Shown: positions 32,246-41,449, counted from the first letter of the stretch. The stretch: DNA of 43,326 bases from Lachnospiraceae bacterium (GCA_900771995.1 CAAGQC010000063.1:1-43326); one strand, 5' to 3'. Notes: generated by a model from the sequence alone, not told the origin. Translations and numbers: made by a program.

Positions 32246-33697
32246 ATGTTTTTGAAAAAAAGAATTATTGCTACAGCAGCTGTGATCGCCATGGCTGCTG
32301 CAGCTGTTTACGGAAGTACGCAGGAGATGAGCCAGACGGCAGAGAGCAGCGGCCTGCAGCTGTTTCGTGCAAAGGAGACTATCTACTGCTGGTATTCCGA
32401 TGAAGCTCTGTCCGGATATGTGAATGCAGCGGCAGTGTCCTTCGGAGAGCAGAATAAAGGGGTTCGTGTGATCCCGGTGCTTACTTCGGACAGTGAATAT
32501 CTGGAGGCGGTCAATCAGGAGACCCTGCATTCCGATCAGATACCGGATGTCTATCTGCTAAGCAGTGATTCCCTGGAAAAAGCATATCTGGCCGGACTTG
32601 CAGCACAGGTACCGGATACGGTTGGAATCTGCAATGCCGAACATTTTTCCCAGGCAGCATTATCTGCGGTGACCTATGATCACAAGCTGATCGGTTATCC
32701 GGTCTATTTTGATACCAGTGCCCTGGTGTACAATGAGGACTATCTGCGGACCTGGGCAACCCAGCAGGCGGAAAAGGAACTGGCGGGCGGCGGTGACAAT
32801 GACGAGCCCATAGCGGAAGGAGAAGAGATCATCGAGGAAGATTCCCTTCCGGAAGACCAGACTACAGAACAGGTTACCGCGGACGAGGCAGCGGTAAATG
32901 CGCTGGCGGAGCAGTATTTTGCGGAAGCACTTCCCTCTACGGTGGATGATCTGCTGAACATTGCGGATACCTTCGATGCACCGGAAGGGGTGGAAGGTGT
33001 CATGAAATGGGATGTGAACAATATTTTCTACAACTACTGGGTCGTGGGTAACTACATGATCGTAGGCGGCGATCCGGGGGATGACAGAAATGATATTGGC
33101 ATCAATAATCCGGAGACCATTCAGTGTCTGGAGGTATACAAGGCGCTGAACCAGTTCTTCTTCATCGAGTCTGACACGGTGACCTATGATTCCGTGATCC
33201 AGGACTTTATCGATGGCAAGACCATGTTTACCATCGGTACCACGGATGTGGTCAGACGTCTGGAGGATGCGAAAGCGGACGGAAGCCTTACGTTTAACTA
33301 CGGAATTGCCCGGATGCCGGATGTCAGCGCCGAGCTGCAGAGCAGATCTCTGTCTGTGACGGGAGCGGCAGTCATCAACGGCTATTCAGAGCACAAGGAA
33401 CTGGCGGATTGTTTTGCGGCATACCTGGCAGAAGGATATGCGGACGGACTGTATGAACGTTCCGGCAAAATGCCCGCAAGCCTTCATGCAGCGGAAAATG
33501 CGGACAACGGAGCACTTACGATCTTTGCCGATGAATATGCGGACAGTGTATCCCTGCCGAAAATGCTGGAGACGGGAAACTTCTGGATGCAGCTGGAAGT
33601 ACTGTTTTCCAAGGTATGGAACGGCGAGGATGTGACTACTCTGGTGCAGCAGCTGGCGGATACGATAGCACAGCAGGTGGGCGGCACAGAGAACTAG
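32246..33697 (+). CDS. Family 1-like extracellular solute-binding protein, no lipobox
   Basis: A 483-aa protein. The signal peptide (about 1-24, MFLKKRIIATAAVIAMAAAAV) has no Cys after the h-region, so it is either cleaved and secreted or remains anchored, unlike usual Gram-positive binding lipoproteins. The mature part follows the sugar-type (MalE-like) fold: IYCWYSDEALSGYV at the start, IPDVYLLSSDSLEK, then YPVYFDTSALVYNEDYL. It also has an acidic, repetitive insert at about 178-215 (Glu/Asp-rich). No permease or ATPase gene is near, and it lies 15 bp after argD, so it may be read with the arginine operon. Ligand unknown. Confidence 0.75.
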   Translation: MFLKKRIIATAAVIAMAAAAVYGSTQEMSQTAESSGLQLFRAKETIYCWYSDEALSGYVNAAAVSFGEQNKGVRVIPVLTSDSEYLEAVNQETLHSDQIPDVYLLSSDSLEKAYLAGLAAQVPDTVGICNAEHFSQAALSAVTYDHKLIGYPVYFDTSALVYNEDYLRTWATQQAEKELAGGGDNDEPIAEGEEIIEEDSLPEDQTTEQVTADEAAVNALAEQYFAEALPSTVDDLLNIADTFDAPEGVEGVMKWDVNNIFYNYWVVGNYMIVGGDPGDDRNDIGINNPETIQCLEVYKALNQFFFIESDTVTYDSVIQDFIDGKTMFTIGTTDVVRRLEDAKADGSLTFNYGIARMPDVSAELQSRSLSVTGAAVINGYSEHKELADCFAAYLAEGYADGLYERSGKMPASLHAAENADNGALTIFADEYADSVSLPKMLETGNFWMQLEVLFSKVWNGEDVTTLVQQLADTIAQQVGGTEN

Positions 33698-33775
33698 AAC
33701 CGCTGCAATAAAATATGAATGAACGGACCGGTCACAGGATAGACTACTACTAAAAAGAAAAGGTGGTAGAATTCT

Positions 33776-34207
33776 ATGATCGGTTTTTTGATTGCTTTAT
33801 TGTCCGGAGCGCTGATGAGCATTCAGGGAGTGTTCAATACCCAGGTGACGAAATCCACCGGCATCTGGACTGCCAGCGCATTCGTGCAGTTCACGGCACT
33901 GCTGGTATGTCTGGGAGCCTGGCTGTGCACGGAGCGGACTTCCTTTCTGAAGATAGCGCAGGTGGAGCCAAAATACATGCTTCTGGGCGGAGCCATCGGC
34001 GCCTTTATCACCTACACTGTGATCCGCAGCATGGATGCTCTGGGACCGGCCAAGGCGGTAATGCTCATCGTCGTTGCCCAGCTGGCAGTAGCGTATATTA
34101 TAGAATTGCTTGGATGGTTCGGTGTGGAGAAGCAGCCCTGGGAGTGGCGCAAAGCCATCGGCATGGCCGTGGCGATTGCGGGAATCGTGATTTTCAAGTG
34201 GAAATGA
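33776..34207 (+). CDS. Small DMT-type (DUF606/YdcZ-like) membrane protein
   Basis: A 143-aa protein with about five hydrophobic segments (about 3-22, 35-52, 68-85, 92-112 and 122-141). It begins MIGFLIALLSGALMSIQGVFN, a pattern of DUF606/YdcZ half-size drug/metabolite transporter proteins that usually pair to form one transporter. AAAAGGTGG precedes the ATG. It is a single copy here; a partner gene is not seen. Substrate unknown. Confidence 0.82.
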   Translation: MIGFLIALLSGALMSIQGVFNTQVTKSTGIWTASAFVQFTALLVCLGAWLCTERTSFLKIAQVEPKYMLLGGAIGAFITYTVIRSMDALGPAKAVMLIVVAQLAVAYIIELLGWFGVEKQPWEWRKAIGMAVAIAGIVIFKWK

Positions 34208-34290
34208 TTTCGGCCCATCCTCATAGAAGTGCTCATAAAAGCGATTTCGCGAACGGGGCTCCGAATAGTTATCACAAATGCGAAAACGGC

Positions 34291-34319
34291 TTGTAAATTC
34301 CGCGTGATTCCAGTACAAT
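34291..34319 (+). promoter_or_regulatory. comEA promoter
   Basis: TTGTAA (34291-34296), a 17-bp spacer and TACAAT (34314-34319), followed by a 65-nt leader with AAGGGGA before the ATG. Confidence 0.65.
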
Positions 34320-34389
34320 GAAAGTTAACAGCATAGAGAGGCAATCCCCTGAAATTTTGTGGTGAAATCAGGAAAATGGAAAGGGGACT

Positions 34390-35043
34390 ATGATGTTTTT
34401 GATAAGATTTTTTAAAAGAAAATACGCAGGACGGATCGGAATGTTTTTCTGTCTGGTCATGTTGCTGGCCGGTTGTGCCGGGAAGGATAAGGCCATGGTG
34501 CTGATTCCCTCCGGGGAAGATGCGACGGAACTGACTGCACTGGAAAATGCAGAACAGGATGCGGAAATCTCTTCCGGGACGATGGTATTGCCGGGGGCTG
34601 GAACGACAGAGGAAGATCCTCACACGGTGTATGTCTATGTCTGCGGTGCGGTACAGGATCCCGGAGTTGTGGAAGTGCCAGAGGGCAGCCGGGCGGAGGA
34701 AGCCCTGCGTCTGGCAGGAGGCATGACCGCGGAAGCAGATCCTTTTTATGTGAATCTGGCGGAGACGGTGACGGATGGCCAGAAGCTGTATTTTCCGACG
34801 GCAGAGGAAGCAAAGACACTGGAAGCTGTTACGAAAGCGGCGGAAGAAGGTCTTGTGAACATCAACACGGCATCCCCGGAGGAATTATGTACGCTGCCGG
34901 GGATCGGAACATCCCGGGCTGCGGATATTGTGCGTTACCGGGAGAAGAACGGAGCTTTTCAGACGAAGGAAGACATTATGAAGGTATCCGGGATCAAACA
35001 GAACGCGTACGACAAATTGTGTGATAAGATCACGGTGCAATAA
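34390..35043 (+). CDS. comEA: ComEA-like DNA receptor, lipoprotein form
   Basis: A 217-aa protein. The N-terminus is a lipoprotein signal, MLLAGC, with Cys29, in place of the usual single membrane anchor of ComEA. An SLBB domain follows (about 78-140, VYVYVCGAVQDPGVVEVPEG, then RAEEALRLAGG). The C-terminal helix-hairpin-helix pair (about 155-215: VNINTASPEELCTLPGIGTS, then AADIVRYRE) binds DNA. In competence it holds incoming DNA at the membrane for ComEC. comEC lies 3.4 kb downstream rather than next door, separated by a two-component pair and a GerMN lipoprotein. Confidence 0.93.
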   Translation: MMFLIRFFKRKYAGRIGMFFCLVMLLAGCAGKDKAMVLIPSGEDATELTALENAEQDAEISSGTMVLPGAGTTEEDPHTVYVYVCGAVQDPGVVEVPEGSRAEEALRLAGGMTAEADPFYVNLAETVTDGQKLYFPTAEEAKTLEAVTKAAEEGLVNINTASPEELCTLPGIGTSRAADIVRYREKNGAFQTKEDIMKVSGIKQNAYDKLCDKITVQ

Positions 35044-35097
35044 AGGCTTATGCCGGGACCGTGAAGAGAAAAGTAAGGGATAGAGAGGTTAAGGAAG

Positions 35098-35793
35098 ATG
35101 GCAGGCAGGAAAGTGCTGGTAGTGGATGATGAGAAGCTGATCGTGAAAGGAATCCGTTTCAGCCTGGAACAGGACAATATGGAAGTGGACTGTGCCTATG
35201 ACGGTGAGGAAGCATTACAGATGGCGCATAACAAGGAATACGACATCATATTGCTGGATGTCATGCTGCCGAAGCTGACCGGTTTTGAAGTCTGCCAGCA
35301 GATCCGTGAATTTTCCAACGTTCCGGTGATCATGCTGACCGCCAAGGGCGACGATATGGATAAGATTCTGGGACTGGAATATGGCGCGGACGATTACATA
35401 ACGAAGCCTTTTAATATTCTGGAAGTAAAAGCCAGGATCAAAGCCATTTTCCGCCGTATGGAGCCGAAGAAGGGAACGACAGAAAACACCGGTATTCTGG
35501 AGAGCGGCGACATGAAGCTGGATCGTGACGGCAGAAGAGCTTATATTCAGGGCCGGGAGATTGGCCTGACGGCCAAGGAGTTCGAAGTGCTGGAACTCCT
35601 GATGCTGAATCCCGACAAGGTGTACAGCAGAGAGAATCTGCTGAAGCTGGTATGGGGGACGGACTATCCCGGAGATGTGCGCACGGTGGATGTCCATATC
35701 CGGAGACTGCGCGAGAAGGTCGAGTCGAATCCCAGCGAGCCCAGATACGTGCATACCAAATGGGGCGTGGGGTACTATTTTAATAATAAGTGA
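35098..35793 (+). CDS. OmpR-family response regulator (WalR/PhoP-like)
   Basis: A 231-aa regulator. The receiver has D10-D11, phospho-acceptor Asp54 (LLDVMLPK) and Lys103 (YITKPFN). The winged helix (about 132-228) includes LTAKEFEVLELLMLNPDKV and a recognition helix near VDVHIRRLREKVE. AAGGAAG is before the ATG. 25 bp ahead of the kinase gene. The sequence is close to WalR/ResD-type regulators, but no walH/walI is present. It lies inside the comEA-to-comEC interval, so control of competence or cell wall is possible but unproved. Confidence 0.9.
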   Translation: MAGRKVLVVDDEKLIVKGIRFSLEQDNMEVDCAYDGEEALQMAHNKEYDIILLDVMLPKLTGFEVCQQIREFSNVPVIMLTAKGDDMDKILGLEYGADDYITKPFNILEVKARIKAIFRRMEPKKGTTENTGILESGDMKLDRDGRRAYIQGREIGLTAKEFEVLELLMLNPDKVYSRENLLKLVWGTDYPGDVRTVDVHIRRLREKVESNPSEPRYVHTKWGVGYYFNNK

Positions 35794-35818
35794 GACGCAG
35801 AACTGAGGTTTTTATACT

Positions 35819-37342
35819 GTGAAAAAATGGAATAAAGAACGTTGGGCAACTATATGGGAAAAGCTGGAGAGCATGATCGCGCTTCGAAGTCTGCGGGCGA
35901 GAATTTTTTTGCTGACACTGGTGATCGGACTGGTTCCCTGTATTGCCATGCGCCACGGTATCGTGAGCAATTATGAAGATTTGGCGGTGGAACAGCGGAT
36001 CACGGTGGTACAGAACCAGTTGATGATCCTGGCGAACCATCTGGTCAGCAATAACTATTTAAGCAGCCATGGTGTCAGAGAGGACACCGGCAATTCCAGA
36101 GAAGTCATCAACGCGGAACTGGAGATGCTGTCCAATCTGTACGAAGGCCGCGTTATGATCATTAACAAGAATTTCAAGGTGGAAAAGGATACCTACGGCA
36201 TCAGTGAAGGGAAGACCATCATTTCCGAAGAGGTCATCAAGTGTTTTCAGGGAGAAAACATTTCCCACTATGATCCCGAGCACGGCTACATAGAGATGAC
36301 CACCCCCATCATGGATACTACGGCAAATACCACGGACGAAAACGGAAAGCGGAACCCGGATGCGATTAGCGGTGTTATGCTGACCAGCATTTCCAATGAC
36401 AGTATCGTAAATGCCAAGGAAGTGCTGAATCGTAAGGCGTATATTCTGGAAGTGATCATGATAGTGGCGATTCTGGCGCTGGCTATCATATTATCCAGAG
36501 CCCTGACAAGACCTTTCAACAGAGTCACCCAGGCCATCAATGCGGTGAAGGAAGGCTTTAGTGATGAGACGATCTCCGTACCGGATTACGTGGAGACGGT
36601 ACATATCGTAGATGCATTTAACCAGCTGCTGAAACGAATGAAAGCACTGGATGATTCGAGACAGGAATTCGTGGCAAATGTGTCCCATGAGTTGAAGACT
36701 CCCATGACCTCCATTAAGGTGCTGGCGGATTCCCTGCTGGCGCAGGAGGATGCACCGGCGGAACTGTACCGGGAATTCATGGAAGACATTGCTTCTGAGA
36801 TCGACAGAGAGAACCAGATCATCACGGATCTGCTGGCACTGGTGAAAATGGACAAAAAGGTGCAGGATCTGAACATTGTATCGCTCAATATCAATGATCT
36901 GACGGAACTGATCTTAAAGCGGCTGCGGCCTATTGCCCGGAAAAAGGATGTGGAAGTGGTATTCGAGAGCGTGCGCCCTGTGGTGGCGGAAGTGGATGAA
37001 GTCAAGATGACCCTGATCATGACGAATCTGGTGGAAAATGCCATCAAATATAATAAGGATCACGGCTGGGTGAAGGTGGTACTGGATGCGGATCATCAGT
37101 ATTTTACCTTTGAAGTCAGTGATTCCGGAATCGGTATTCCGGAGGAAGCGCTGGCACATATCTGCGAGCGATTCTATCGTGTGGACAAGTCGCATTCCAG
37201 AGAGATCGGCGGAACGGGACTGGGACTGGCCATCACCAAGAGTGCTGTCCTGATGCACAAGGGTTCCCTTACAGTGACCAGTACTGAGGGGCAGGGTTCC
37301 TGTTTCCTGGTGAAGATTCCTCTGACCTATATCGCTTCTTAA
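35819..37342 (+). CDS. Sensor histidine kinase, HAMP type
   Basis: A 507-aa kinase. GTG start (35819) with GAGG 11 nt upstream; an ATG in the same frame is much further in. Helix 1 is about 28-48, an extracellular PAS/Cache-like domain about 50-205, helix 2 about 207-226, HAMP about 228-280, and His290 in FVANVSHELKTPMTSIK. The ATP domain has N box NLVENAIKYN, G1 DSGIGIP and G2 GGTGLGLAIT. It resembles WalK/PhoR without a cytoplasmic PAS. The regulator gene is 25 bp upstream and the GerMN lipoprotein starts about 30 bp after the stop. Confidence 0.9.
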   Translation: MKKWNKERWATIWEKLESMIALRSLRARIFLLTLVIGLVPCIAMRHGIVSNYEDLAVEQRITVVQNQLMILANHLVSNNYLSSHGVREDTGNSREVINAELEMLSNLYEGRVMIINKNFKVEKDTYGISEGKTIISEEVIKCFQGENISHYDPEHGYIEMTTPIMDTTANTTDENGKRNPDAISGVMLTSISNDSIVNAKEVLNRKAYILEVIMIVAILALAIILSRALTRPFNRVTQAINAVKEGFSDETISVPDYVETVHIVDAFNQLLKRMKALDDSRQEFVANVSHELKTPMTSIKVLADSLLAQEDAPAELYREFMEDIASEIDRENQIITDLLALVKMDKKVQDLNIVSLNINDLTELILKRLRPIARKKDVEVVFESVRPVVAEVDEVKMTLIMTNLVENAIKYNKDHGWVKVVLDADHQYFTFEVSDSGIGIPEEALAHICERFYRVDKSHSREIGGTGLGLAITKSAVLMHKGSLTVTSTEGQGSCFLVKIPLTYIAS

Positions 37343-37373
37343 ACGGATGTGCTTTATGAAAGATTGTGTAGCT

Positions 37374-38297
37374 ATGAAGAAAATAAAAAAATATGTTTTG
37401 ACCGGAATGTTGTTAGGAATGCTGGCAATCTTGGCCGGATGCGGTACAACGCAGCCACAGACCGGGAAAAAGATTTCCATGTATTATGTCAACACGGCAG
37501 AGACGAAGGTCGAAGTACATGACCAGTATCTGGATACCAAGACACCGGAGGAACAGCTGGACGAGACCATGAAGTATCTCTCCACCACTCCGGAAAAGCT
37601 GGAGTACAAAGCGCCTTTGGATATGGGATTTCAGGTCAGAGATTATGAAGTGGAAGACGGGAAGCTTCTGATCGATGTGGATAAAGCGTATTCCGAGCTG
37701 TCTCCCACCACGGAAGTACTGGTGCGGGCGGCTATCGTAAGAACTCTTACACAGCTGTCCAATGTGAAATATGTGGGGATTACCGTGGAAGGCAGTCAGC
37801 TATATGATAATGCCGGAGAACTGGTAGGCTGGATGAATGCCGATCAGTTCATCAACAATGACGGCAACGAGATCAACACTTACGAACTGGTAAAGGTAAA
37901 ACTGTATTTTGCCAATGCGGATGGGGATAAGCTGATCGCGGCCTACAGAGAGAAGCATTATTCCACCAATACGCCTCTGGAGCGATTCGTGGTGGAGGAA
38001 CTGATCGCGGGACCCAGCGGGCAGATAGAAGGTCTGTACCCGGTGATCAATCCGGAGACGAAGATCATCAATGTCCTGACCAAGGACGGCATCTGCTATG
38101 TGAATCTGGATTCCAGTTTTCTGACCGTGGTGAATAATGTCTCCACGGAAGTGGCGGTCTATTCCATCGTGAATTCGCTGGTAGAACTGGATAATATCAA
38201 TAAAGTACAGATCCTGGTCAACGGAGAAGTGCCTTCTACTTTCAGCAATTCCACGTTTGAACGGAATCTGGATTATGTAACGACTTTGGAACAGTAA
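37374..38297 (+). CDS. GerMN-domain lipoprotein
   Basis: A 307-aa lipoprotein. MKKIKKYVLTGMLLGMLAIL leads to the lipobox LAGC (Cys23). Two GerMN (spore-germination GerM/LpqB) domains follow: about 35-165 (KISMYYVNTAETKVEVHDQY) and about 175-295 (VKVKLYFANADGDKLIAAYR, then LERFVVEELIAGP). GerMN proteins sit on the outer membrane face and often accompany a WalRK/MtrAB-like kinase-regulator pair (LpqB with MtrAB in Actinobacteria), as here. Start at 37374 is chosen for signal-peptide length; ATGs at 37347 and 37356 are possible. Confidence 0.82.
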   Translation: MKKIKKYVLTGMLLGMLAILAGCGTTQPQTGKKISMYYVNTAETKVEVHDQYLDTKTPEEQLDETMKYLSTTPEKLEYKAPLDMGFQVRDYEVEDGKLLIDVDKAYSELSPTTEVLVRAAIVRTLTQLSNVKYVGITVEGSQLYDNAGELVGWMNADQFINNDGNEINTYELVKVKLYFANADGDKLIAAYREKHYSTNTPLERFVVEELIAGPSGQIEGLYPVINPETKIINVLTKDGICYVNLDSSFLTVVNNVSTEVAVYSIVNSLVELDNINKVQILVNGEVPSTFSNSTFERNLDYVTTLEQ

Positions 38298-38398
38298 ATT
38301 TATGCTTTTTTATGCGGGTATGGACTGTTCTATGCTGTGTTGGCAGGACAGTCTGATCCGTGGGGCAGGCGTGCGAGGCGCCTGTGGAAGGGAGCTTA

Positions 38399-41300
38399 AT
38401 GAGACGACCGCTTTTTATGGCGTGTCTGTGTCTCGTGATAGCGATCACCATAGGAAGAATACTGACAGGGGCGGACACCGGGGAAAACGGTGGACTGCCA
38501 CCTGACGGAAGTCCGGTGAGGATTACGGGACAGATAGACACAAGAACTTCTGAAACAATTATTCTGGAATCAATTTCTATTATTCAAAACGATCAAAAAT
38601 ATTCCTATTCTGGAAAATTACAATGTGAATTGACAAACGCACAGGATGCTCAGAACCTCAGACTGGGCCAGCAGATTGGCGTGGAGGGAATTTTTTCGCG
38701 CTTCGATATGGCAACGAATCCAGGGGAATTTGATGTGCGGGCATATTATGCGGGAAAAGGCATCGGCGGCAGAGTGCGGAAAGCACGGATTCTGGCAATA
38801 GGGGATGACTATAGTGTTTTACGGGAAAAGCTGTATGGATTTCGTCTGGCATTGCATGACAGGCTGGCCCGGGTATTCCCGGCAAAGGAAGCCTCGATCA
38901 TGCAGACATTGCTGTTAGGGGAGAAGGAAGAACTGGATGCGGAGGTAAAGGCGCTGTACCAGAGAAACGGCATCGCCCATATTTTAAGTATCTCAGGGCT
39001 GCATATTACACTGCTTGGAATGGGATGTTACCGGCTGCTTAAGAGACTGGGGATGCCGGTCAGAGTGGCTGCAGCGGGCGGCGCTGTGGCGTTGCTTCTG
39101 TACGGCATGATGGTGGGCATGAATGTGTCCGCCAGCCGGGCCATCGGAATGTACCTATTACAGATGCTGGGAATATTTGTGGGCAGGACGTATGATATGC
39201 TGACGGGCATAGGGCTGCTGGCGGCAGTGCTTGTCCTGCGGGAACCGGAGCGGCTGGGGGATGTCAGCTTTTTACTGTCCTTTGGAGCGGTAATGGGGAT
39301 CAGTGTGCTGACACCGGTGTTTGCCGGGGGCGGTAGAGAAGAGGATGCAGGGTCGAAAGTGGATAGTGACGTGGCGCCAGGGCTTGGAGAGAAAGAAAGG
39401 GCTGGCGGAAAGAGAGTTTTTGGCGAGATGTTGGGCTTTGGAGAGAAAGAGGGGGCTGGCAGGAAGAGAGGACTTGGCGTGGTGTCAAGGCTTGGAGAGA
39501 ATGAGAGGTCTGGTGGGAAGAACGGCTTTGGTGAGAGGTTGGGCTTTGGTTTCAGAGTGCCTGTATGGCTTCGAACCGTGGCAGATATTCTGGGAGACTC
39601 TGCGTATGAGAGAAACTTGCATCGGGAAGGCTGGCGGAAGGTACTGTATGAAGGGATTCGTCGTGCGGTGGCGGCAGTGAAAAGTGGCTTCACTGCCAGT
39701 GCCGGAGTTATTCTGTTTACATTGCCCATACAGCTTTGGTTCTTTTATGAGATTCCGGTCTATTCAGTGCTATTAAATCTGCTGGTACTGCCTTTTATGA
39801 GTGTGGTAATGGCAGTAGGGATTCTGTCGTTGATTCCGGGACTTGGGATGGCCGGAACGGTGGATTGCCTGATCCTGTGGTGGTATGAATGGATCTGTGA
39901 GAGGTTCGGAGAACTGCCGGGAGCACTATGGTGTGTGGGGCGCCCGGCAAAGTGGCAGACCATCATTTATTATAGTGGATTGTTTTTGCTGATCTTTGGC
40001 AGGAATTATGCGGAAGAGCGTAGACGGCAGAGGGCTTATGAGGCTTATATGGCGGAAATGAATCGTGGAGCCAAACACGGCGTTGAAAGAGATTCCTATT
40101 CTGAAATACGCTCCGGGATATGTTCTGTGAGAGAACAACACGGTTTTGGAAAAGTGGTGGATATCTGGCAGGAACTGATACAGGGAAACAGATATCTGCG
40201 CCGTATGGGAGCCGTGATGATTCTGGCAGTATTGATTGGCCTGCTGACCGGCAATTTTGACCGGGGAAGCCGCGTGACTTTTCTGGATGTGGGCCAGGGA
40301 GACGGGATCGTGATAGAGACTGCTCAGGGGGCTTACCTTTTCGACTGTGGCAGTACCAGCCGGAAGAAAGTCGGGGAATATGTGCTGAAGCCCTATCTCA
40401 AGAGCAGAGGAATCAGGTCTTTACGCGGTGTGTTCGTATCGCACCCCGATGAAGACCATATGAATGGCGTATTGGAATTGCTGGAGAACGGCGGAGAATG
40501 GGGGATTACGGTGGAACAGCTGTTTCTGCCGGCGATTGCAGAAGCAAAACGACAGGAGGCTTTTGACAGGCTGCTTGCTGCGGCGGAGCATGCCGGAGTA
40601 CCGGTAAGCTACATAAAATGCGGCGATGAGATCAGAGATCATCAGCTGCGGCTCTTGTGCCTGCACCCGGAAGCGAATACGACTCTTGAGGATTCCAATG
40701 CCTATTCGGAATGCTTCTATGTGGAGGTATTTGCGAAGAAGGTGAAGTGGGGAGCGGATGACAGGGAAGTAAAGGAAGCAGGGGAAAGATTTGCTGTCGA
40801 AGTGTTCGGTGGGAACGAGGATTCTGCTGGCGGCGGTGCAAGTAAGGATTTTAATGGGGATGCCGGGAAGCTAAGCATCCTTCTGACGGGAGATGTGGAA
40901 GGAGAAGGGGAGCGGCAGCTGACACAGGAATTGCTGGCATTGCAGGAATCGCAGGGATTATGGGTGTTGGAAAAATTGCAAGAACCGAGGAAAACGCAAG
41001 AATCGCAGAAATCACAAGGATCGCAGGAAGCACAAGGATCGCAGGAATTGCAGGGATTGCAAGAGTCGCAGGAATTGCAAGAGCCGCAGAAATTACAAGA
41101 ACAGAGGAAAACACAAGAACTACAGGAACTGCAAGGACAAGGAGGCTCCAAAGTAGATATCCTGAAAGTGGCCCATCACGGCTCTGGATATTCCACCAGC
41201 TCCGAGTTCCTTGCCGCCGCCAATCCCACTGCCGCCATCATCTCCTGCGGCCGCAACAATTCCTACGGCCATCCCCACACCGACACCCTCCAGCGCCTCG

Positions 41301-41404
41301 AAGATGCGGGGGTCCCCTGGTACCTCACCACCGACTACGGAGCCCTGACAATAACCGTCGACGACCATGGAAACCGACTGCGAGGGTACCTAAGCGGAAA
41401 ATAG
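38399..41404 (+). CDS. comEC: ComEC/Rec2 DNA-uptake channel with two repeat insertions
   Basis: A 1001-aa protein, longer than the roughly 750-800 aa common for ComEC. N-terminal DUF4131/OB-like part (about 1-140), then the Competence membrane domain (about 180-580; ILSISGLHITLLGMGCYRLL and ASRAIGMYLLQMLG). The C-terminal metallo-beta-lactamase domain (about 625-1001) has FLDVGQGDGIVIE, the SHPDEDHMNG metal motif, LLTGDVEGEGE and KVAHHGSGYSTSSEF, then NSYGHPHTDTLQRL. Two in-frame repeat tracts interrupt it (residues 328-381 and 860-916; see repeats). AAGGGAG before 38399 sets the start. It carries single-strand DNA through the membrane in transformation. The catalytic residues remain, so the gene may still work. 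Confidence 0.93.
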   Translation: MRRPLFMACLCLVIAITIGRILTGADTGENGGLPPDGSPVRITGQIDTRTSETIILESISIIQNDQKYSYSGKLQCELTNAQDAQNLRLGQQIGVEGIFSRFDMATNPGEFDVRAYYAGKGIGGRVRKARILAIGDDYSVLREKLYGFRLALHDRLARVFPAKEASIMQTLLLGEKEELDAEVKALYQRNGIAHILSISGLHITLLGMGCYRLLKRLGMPVRVAAAGGAVALLLYGMMVGMNVSASRAIGMYLLQMLGIFVGRTYDMLTGIGLLAAVLVLREPERLGDVSFLLSFGAVMGISVLTPVFAGGGREEDAGSKVDSDVAPGLGEKERAGGKRVFGEMLGFGEKEGAGRKRGLGVVSRLGENERSGGKNGFGERLGFGFRVPVWLRTVADILGDSAYERNLHREGWRKVLYEGIRRAVAAVKSGFTASAGVILFTLPIQLWFFYEIPVYSVLLNLLVLPFMSVVMAVGILSLIPGLGMAGTVDCLILWWYEWICERFGELPGALWCVGRPAKWQTIIYYSGLFLLIFGRNYAEERRRQRAYEAYMAEMNRGAKHGVERDSYSEIRSGICSVREQHGFGKVVDIWQELIQGNRYLRRMGAVMILAVLIGLLTGNFDRGSRVTFLDVGQGDGIVIETAQGAYLFDCGSTSRKKVGEYVLKPYLKSRGIRSLRGVFVSHPDEDHMNGVLELLENGGEWGITVEQLFLPAIAEAKRQEAFDRLLAAAEHAGVPVSYIKCGDEIRDHQLRLLCLHPEANTTLEDSNAYSECFYVEVFAKKVKWGADDREVKEAGERFAVEVFGGNEDSAGGGASKDFNGDAGKLSILLTGDVEGEGERQLTQELLALQESQGLWVLEKLQEPRKTQESQKSQGSQEAQGSQELQGLQESQELQEPQKLQEQRKTQELQELQGQGGSKVDILKVAHHGSGYSTSSEFLAAANPTAAIISCGRNNSYGHPHTDTLQRLEDAGVPWYLTTDYGALTITVDDHGNRLRGYLSGK
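39380..39541 (+). repeat. Three 54-bp tandem repeats inside comEC (membrane part)
   Basis: Units 39380-39433, 39434-39487 and 39488-39541 are each exactly 54 bp (18 codons), with a partial fourth (GGCTTTGGT...) after. Each begins (G)GGCTTGGAGAG-like and encodes about LGxxExxGGxxxFGxxL, rich in Gly, Arg, Lys and Glu. The tract sits between membrane segments of the Competence domain and breaks the usual spacing. Reading frame is kept. Confidence 0.9.
40976..41146 (+). repeat. Gln-rich 9-bp-period tract inside comEC (metallo-beta-lactamase part)
   Basis: About 19 imperfect 9-bp units (CAA/CAG-GAA/AAA/GGA-x) encode a 57-residue run of the form xQ(E/K/G), rich in Gln, Glu, Leu and Ser. It lies between LLTGDVEGEGERQL and VDILKVAHHGS, a loop of the metallo-beta-lactamase fold. 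Likely a coiled coil or disordered spacer; the period of three residues keeps the frame under unit gain or loss. Confidence 0.9.
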
Positions 41405-41449
41405 GTCTTTCAAACGCAAGCGTCAGGGCGAAGATGCAAGAAAAATAAG

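Noticed and set aside
39028..39729. Minus-strand Ser/Pro-rich ORF over comEC
   Set aside because: Produced by the 54-bp repeats read backwards; no supporting signals.
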